DNA from: Merdivivens faecigallinarum
Lineage (GTDB): Bacteria > Bacteroidota > Bacteroidia > Bacteroidales > UBA932
Length of the DNA stretch: 19,080 bases
Assembly: GCA_017695055.1 (NCBI GenBank)
Contig: JADILY010000171.1
Coordinates: 1-19,080 of the forward strand
Direction: 5' to 3'
Shown: one piece after another, positions 16,025-19,080 of the stretch
How the letters are laid out: the number at the start of each line of letters is the position of its first letter
Position numbering within the stretch: position 1 is the first letter of the stretch
Translations under genes and position numbers: made by a program
The notes under the pieces: generated by a model
Told to the model about the DNA's origin: nothing
Database searches by the model: none
What the model saw: the letters and a program-made list of their open reading frames with translations, nothing else

Positions 16025-17263
16025 CATTACATTGTCAATACTTAGCGAGTTTCCTATTTCTCCGGTAAAAGGTCCGAGATATCCTGAAGCAAAATATATT
16101 ATGAGGTGTGTCGGGGCGGTATCGGGGTCGGCCCAGCCCGTTTCCTGTATCGGGACCGATTCTCCGGAAGAATTTTCGGCGTAGAAAAACGAGTTGAGTC
16201 TTGAAAACTGCGAAAGAGCTTCTTCGTTTTCAGGCTTGCCGTATGTCAGTTTCAGTTTCGCTCCGTGTCTCCAGTCGCAGCTGCCGCCTATCAGCAGTTC
16301 GCCTGTCGCGACCCGTTCCGCATATATTTTCCCGTCTTTTTCGGTGCGTTTTTGCAGTTGTACCGTGGCTATCGCCTTGTCGCGGCCCGGCATGTCGGTC
16401 CGTTTTGTCATGGTGCTTCTGCTCACTGTTCCGGAATTGCGTATGGTCGCTTTGTAGTCGAAGACAAGATATTTCGGGCGTTTGGTGAAGGGGATGCCGA
16501 TGTTGACGCTTTTTATGGCGTTGTCCATGCTGTTTATGGGTTCCTTGAGCTTGCCGAGGTATATGGCCCCGGCGGTCAGCACTTCGACCTTGGCCATGCC
16601 GAGAACCTTGAAACTCATTATCTCCGTCCTCATTTCGGCACATCTTTCCCCGCTGTTGCCGTTGGAACTGTTTTCCGCCCGGGTAATGTGCGGTGCGGGC
16701 CGTACATTGACATTTGTCTTGACTACGCCCATGACTTTGGCGAAGGCATTGGATGTAGCCCATGGCGAATCCGTATTGCTGTAGGGGATATTGCCGTAAA
16801 TCGTTTGGTTCCTGTCTATCTCGTATACCGTCACGCTGTCTTTGCCGACAATGGCCGATTCCTTGATGCGCCTTATGGTCCACTGTTCGAAATCACCGAA
16901 AGGCAGGGCTTCCCTTATGCCCGGTGCGGATAAGCAGCCGGTCGTGTTGTTGCTGGGGATGATTGCCGTCTTGCTGTAGCCGGCTGCGGCGGTGCTGTGG
17001 CTGGCTGTTGTCTTGCCGTGATTGGCTGGCACGTCGCTGTGGCGGGTTTCTGCGTTGTTGCGGTCTGTCGTCGTGGTGCAGTGACTTGCTGCCGTGGTGC
17101 TGGGGCTGGCTGTTGTCTTGCCGTGATTGGCCGACACGTCGCTGTGGCTGGTTGCGGTGGTGCTGTATAGGGGAGGGGTTTTGGCGGCTATCGGGCATCT
17201 GTCAATGAATATGCCGCTAATGACCGCCAGTGTGATGAAAAATATATGTTCCGCATTTTTCAT
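16013..17263 (-). CDS. PCMD-domain surface protein with repetitive Ser/Thr/His-rich linker
   Basis: A 416-residue exported protein. Residues 1-27 look like a signal peptide. Residues 32-108 are low complexity (Thr, Ser, Ala, His, Asn) and contain two copies of a 35-residue unit sharing HSDVxANHGKTTAS (from 40 and from 75). The rest (about 112-416) matches the PCMD family (putative carbohydrate metabolism domain): GDFEQW at the start, SPWATSNAFAKVMGV, AEMRTEIM, YLGKL, GIPFTKRPKYLVFDYKA and a final SIDNVMLEY. The fold is thought to be a beta-sandwich that binds glycans on the cell surface; no catalytic activity is established. The domain normally follows the export signal or other N-terminal modules, so the repeat region looks like an expanded spacer. 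The gene has its own 402-bp upstream region and ends within the subtilase promoter. Confidence 0.8.
   Translation of the reverse strand: MKNAEHIFFITLAVISGIFIDRCPIAAKTPPLYSTTATSHSDVSANHGKTTASPSTTAASHCTTTTDRNNAETRHSDVPANHGKTTASHSTAAAGYSKTAIIPSNNTTGCLSAPGIREALPFGDFEQWTIRRIKESAIVGKDSVTVYEIDRNQTIYGNIPYSNTDSPWATSNAFAKVMGVVKTNVNVRPAPHITRAENSSNGNSGERCAEMRTEIMSFKVLGMAKVEVLTAGAIYLGKLKEPINSMDNAIKSVNIGIPFTKRPKYLVFDYKATIRNSGTVSRSTMTKRTDMPGRDKAIATVQLQKRTEKDGKIYAERVATGELLIGGSCDWRHGAKLKLTYGKPENEEALSQFSRLNSFFYAENSSGESVPIQETGWADPDTAPTHLIIYFASGYLGPFTGEIGNSLSIDNVMLEY
16991..17147. repeat. Two 52-bp direct repeats at 105-bp spacing inside the PCMD gene
   Basis: The blocks 16991-17042 and 17096-17147 differ at 3 of 52 positions and are 105 bp (35 codons) apart, so they keep the reading frame. 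The DNA between and around them is built of shorter related pieces (GCTGTGGCTGG, GCCGTGGTGC), which suggests growth by slippage or unequal recombination. Confidence 0.85.
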
Positions 17264-17355
17264 TTTGTGTTTTCTACCTTATGCCTGTCTTCTACCTTTA
17301 CCTTTGTGACTGATAATCCGGCGTTGAGATGGCAAAAAACGTGCCGACAGGCCAG

Positions 17356-17563
17356 TGCCCGGAGCACACCCCGACTTAAATTATAAGTCTTGTTATGTGT
17401 TGATATATAGCGTATTAGCGTTGCGGTGAAAAATTTTTGCTGTGGATTTCGAGGGGTTTGGAACCCGTCAGAATCCACAGTAATTTTTAGGAGTAAATTT
17501 GATAAATATCTGATTATTAATGTGTTGTAAAAGTGAGAGTTTAGTCGGGGCGTGCTTTTGGCA
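17356..17563. mobile_element. Possible MITE-like element with imperfect terminal inverted repeats
   Basis: The left end (17356-17378) begins TGCCCGGAGCAC and the right end (17541-17563) read on the - strand begins TGCCAAAAGCAC; the two 23-bp arms agree at 18 positions, with the inner CCCCGACT identical. The 208-bp interior has no gene and contains a long hairpin. A third copy at 17605-17627, in the same orientation as the right arm, agrees with the left arm at 19 of 23 positions. No target-site duplication is visible. It could instead be a cluster of REP-type extragenic repeats. Confidence 0.35.
17440..17480. other. Long stem-loop
   Basis: CTGTGGATT (17440-17448) pairs perfectly with AATCCACAG (17472-17480), and a nested GGGTT/AACCC pair (17454-17458, 17461-17465) leaves a small loop. 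AAAAATT at 17429-17435 can pair with AATTTTT at 17482-17488 to extend the stem past an internal loop. T-runs follow on both strands, so it could terminate the HAD-gene transcript on the - strand. A structured non-coding RNA or the core of the surrounding repeat element are alternatives. Confidence 0.5.
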
Positions 17564-17659
17564 GCTTTCATACCACGTGGATTGTTAAGGATGGCAAAGG
17601 GAGCTAAGTCAAGGCGTGCCCCGGGCAGCTTTCAGGGCCGGGTTACATTTGCCATGATG

Positions 17660-17674
17660 CGAGGGTCACCCTCG
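17660..17674. other. Small palindrome enclosing the HAD stop codon
   Basis: CGAGGG and CCCTCG form a perfect 6-bp stem with a 3-base loop. On the - strand the loop is TGA, the stop codon of the HAD gene. There is no T-run after it on the - strand, so it is not a classic terminator. Confidence 0.5.
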
Positions 17675-18289
17675 GTTTTCGAGAATCGTGGTGACGGCAT
17701 TGCGCCAGTCTTCGCCGTTAGCGGGCTGATAGGTTTTGAAACCGAGCCGGCGGGCAGTAAGGATGTTGGCCGTGCCGTCTTCCACGAAAAGTGTCTCTTC
17801 CGGTATCATTCCGCTGTCCCGGATCATCTGCCTGAATATTTCCGGGGCCGGTTTGGTGAGGCCGATTCTGTAGGAAAAATACATTTTGTCGAAGTAGGCA
17901 TCCAGAGGTTTGCCTCCAGGGAACTGCGATGAGCAGGCCCAGTCCATTATGAAAGGGTTGGTGTTGCTCAGCAGGTATGTACGGCAGCGTTTTCTCAGCT
18001 CCGATATGTAATCCAGTTTTCCCCGGTTGATGCTGGTAATGAAGGCGAGCCAAGCCTCCTGTACTTGCCGGAAGGACAGTTCCCTGCCCGAAAGCTCCTG
18101 CATCATCGCCATGAAGCCGGCAATATCGGTTTTCCCGTTTTCAATCTCAAGAAAAGGCCCGCTTTGCAGGTAGGGGTCGAGATATTTTTCCACGTCGGCT
18201 ATTCCGAGCGATTTGAACGCCGCAATGGCTTTCCGTATGTCGAGGTCGGCAATGACACCGCCAAAATCGAAAACTATCGTGTTTTTCAT
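17666..18289 (-). CDS. HAD-superfamily phosphatase (YihX-like)
   Basis: A 207-residue HAD hydrolase, probably a cytoplasmic phosphatase on small phosphorylated metabolites. Motif I is VFDFGGVIADLD with nucleophile D8; glycine in place of the second aspartate is common in the YihX-like branch. Motif II is S108-N109 in YLLSNTNP, motif III K146 in GLTKPAPEIF, and motif IV E170-D171 in FVEDGTANI, where the family more often has DD. The all-alpha cap is at about 15-85. YihX hydrolyses alpha-glucose-1-phosphate; substrate here is not determinable. The frame extends to 18355, but MKNTIVFDFGG at 18289 is the natural start and avoids overlap with the upstream gene, which ends 41 bp earlier on the same strand. 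The stop codon sits in the loop of a perfect 6-bp palindrome. Confidence 0.88.
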   Translation of the reverse strand: MKNTIVFDFGGVIADLDIRKAIAAFKSLGIADVEKYLDPYLQSGPFLEIENGKTDIAGFMAMMQELSGRELSFRQVQEAWLAFITSINRGKLDYISELRKRCRTYLLSNTNPFIMDWACSSQFPGGKPLDAYFDKMYFSYRIGLTKPAPEIFRQMIRDSGMIPEETLFVEDGTANILTARRLGFKTYQPANGEDWRNAVTTILENRG

Positions 18290-18330
18290 CGGGATGATTG
18301 TTTCATTTCGTAAAGGTGGGGATGATACCG

Positions 18331-18975
18331 TCATGTGGACAGGACTATCGCGCACACATTGTCGAAACGCTGGGCGGCGAGGTCTTCCGGGGAAATCAGA
18401 AAGTCCAGCACCCCGCAGTCCATGAAATTGAGGTTGAAGTCTTTACCGTTGAATGAATCGACTTGCAGGAGTATGGGCCAGTCCTCGAACGGAGGGTCCC
18501 AGTTTTCCCATTCCCTGTGCGTAGGGGGTGCGAACAGCATGTGCTCGTCGCAGTATTTTCCTTCGGGTTTATCTGAAAAAATTACGGGTAAGCCGCGTGG
18601 GGAAAGCGGGGTGCCGTCGAAGTCCGTAAGCAAGATTTCCTCGAAGCCGTTGCTGTCTGGAAAATAAAGCACTTTGACATCCTCGGCATCGCTTATGTAA
18701 CCGCTGATGCAGTCGGCGGCTTCGAAATCCCCGAGATAACGGTCTATCTTGGTAAAAAACAGCAGCAGACCTTCGTGCGGCAGTTTTCCCTCCGTATCGA
18801 AAGGCGCAATGTCTGCGAGATTTATCTGGCAGATGAAATTGTAAGGCCACCTGTCCCCGTCGCTGTCGGTATATTCGGGATAAGGATATCCCGGAGGAAG
18901 GAGCGGCGACCCCCAGAAATGCGAGACCTTCTTTCCGGACTGCGGCTTCGCGATAATGTGTATAGGTTTATCCAT
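18331..18975 (-). CDS. DUF1963 (YwqG-like) protein
   Basis: A 215-residue cytoplasmic protein of the DUF1963/YwqG family, whose biochemical role is unknown. Family marks are HFWGSPLLPPGYPYP (19-33), the WPYNFICQINLADIAP segment (43-58), LPHEGLLLFF (65-74), LLQVDS in the C-terminal half and a closing CGVLDFLISPEDLAAQRFDNV. No signal peptide, membrane segment or catalytic motif is visible. The frame is open to 19035, but a perfect -7 box at 19009-19002 lies inside that extension and family-like sequence begins at MDKPIHIIAKP (18975). A 19-bp tandem duplication places a second ATG at 18994, out of frame with this one. Probably co-transcribed with the HAD gene 41 bp downstream. Confidence 0.82.
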   Translation of the reverse strand: MDKPIHIIAKPQSGKKVSHFWGSPLLPPGYPYPEYTDSDGDRWPYNFICQINLADIAPFDTEGKLPHEGLLLFFTKIDRYLGDFEAADCISGYISDAEDVKVLYFPDSNGFEEILLTDFDGTPLSPRGLPVIFSDKPEGKYCDEHMLFAPPTHREWENWDPPFEDWPILLQVDSFNGKDFNLNFMDCGVLDFLISPEDLAAQRFDNVCAIVLST

Positions 18976-19001
18976 AACGGTGAGGTTTATCCATGACGGT
19001 G
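18964..19001 (-). repeat. 19-bp tandem duplication over the start codon of the DUF1963 gene
   Basis: Two abutting 19-bp units (19001-18983 and 18982-18964, - strand) differ at one base; each contains ATGGATAAACC. The first ATG (18994) opens an 8-codon frame, MDKPHRYG, that stops with TAA overlapping the true start region. Confidence 0.85.
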
Positions 19002-19036
19002 CAAATTTAAGAAGTTGTTTGAAATTTTTTCTCAAA
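19002..19036 (-). promoter_or_regulatory. Putative promoter of the DUF1963-HAD unit
   Basis: TAAATTTG at 19009-19002 (- strand) matches TAnnTTTG exactly. A TTTG lies at 19036-19033, 23 bp upstream, slightly beyond the usual 19-21 bp. That TTTG is part of a palindrome, CTCAAA-AA-TTTGAG (19031-19044), which could be an operator. Transcription would start near 18995, almost on the first duplicated ATG. Confidence 0.4.
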
Positions 19037-19080
19037 AATTTGAGACATGCTTCCGTGCAGATTTTTTGCCGTTTTTTTGA

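Larger units (their letters stand above)
17264..17665. other. 402-bp gene-free region with repeats and hairpins
   Basis: This is the only stretch over 300 bp without a credible gene. It is AT-rich between about 17380 and 17540. It holds three copies of a ~23-bp repeat (17356-17378 inverted, 17541-17563, 17605-17627), a small hairpin (GACTT/AAGTC, 17373-17389) and a long hairpin (17440-17480). A near-repeated GGTAGAAgACA / GGTAGAAaACA pair lies just upstream of the PCMD start on the - strand. I see no clear TAnnTTTG box for the PCMD gene. Confidence 0.7.

Noticed and set aside
16265..16933. 222-codon + strand open frame opposite the PCMD gene
   Set aside because: Antisense shadow; the PCMD frame has clear family motifs on the other strand.
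16991..17147. Regularly spaced repeats that could suggest a CRISPR-like array
   Set aside because: Only two copies, in frame inside a coding sequence, with low-complexity spacers and no cas genes.
17260..17571. 103-codon open frame on the - strand upstream of the PCMD gene, ending in an ATGA overlap with it
   Set aside because: It runs through the hairpin and two of the extragenic repeats, has no recognisable domain and has an amino-acid make-up expected of translated non-coding DNA.

Overview
The window looks like a chromosomal segment from a member of the Bacteroidota, most likely a gut Bacteroidales. The evidence is near-consensus Bacteroidota promoter boxes (TAnnTTTG), weak Shine-Dalgarno sites, a PorV/PorQ-family outer-membrane barrel, a subtilase with a type IX secretion (T9SS) C-terminal sorting domain, a PCMD-domain protein and a GH33 sialidase. 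A Rikenellaceae/Alistipes-like host is my guess from gene content and cannot be proved here. I see no rRNA, tRNA, CRISPR array, transposase or phage gene.

Positions 141-7172 (+ strand) hold a tight seven-gene operon for aspartate to diaminopimelate (DAP): an M20 deacylase (DapE candidate), fungal/archaeal-type aspartate-semialdehyde dehydrogenase, monofunctional aspartokinase, dapB, dapA, dapD and a LysN/Aro8-type aminotransferase (DapC candidate). Facing it on the - strand are dapF and a PatB/MalY-like enzyme (9222-7156). Together these cover every step of the succinylase route from aspartate to meso-DAP; only lysA (DAP to lysine) is absent. The product would feed peptidoglycan and lysine synthesis.

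Positions 9291-10787 (+) encode a secreted GH33 sialidase. From 15963 down to 10767 (- strand) four genes lie nearly end to end: a T9SS-CTD subtilase that also carries a lipobox, a PorV/PorQ-like barrel, a membrane-anchored SxxK serine hydrolase and a UDG-fold DNA glycosylase-like protein. A good promoter sits just before the subtilase. The close pairing of a T9SS-type cargo with a PorV-family barrel is the most system-like feature of the window.

Positions 16013-17263 (-) encode a PCMD-domain protein with a repetitive Ser/Thr/His-rich linker. A 402-bp gene-free stretch (17264-17665) follows, with three copies of a ~23-bp repeat (one inverted) around a long hairpin, resembling a small non-autonomous mobile element. 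The right end carries a HAD phosphatase and a DUF1963/YwqG protein (both -), the latter with a 19-bp tandem duplication over its start codon.
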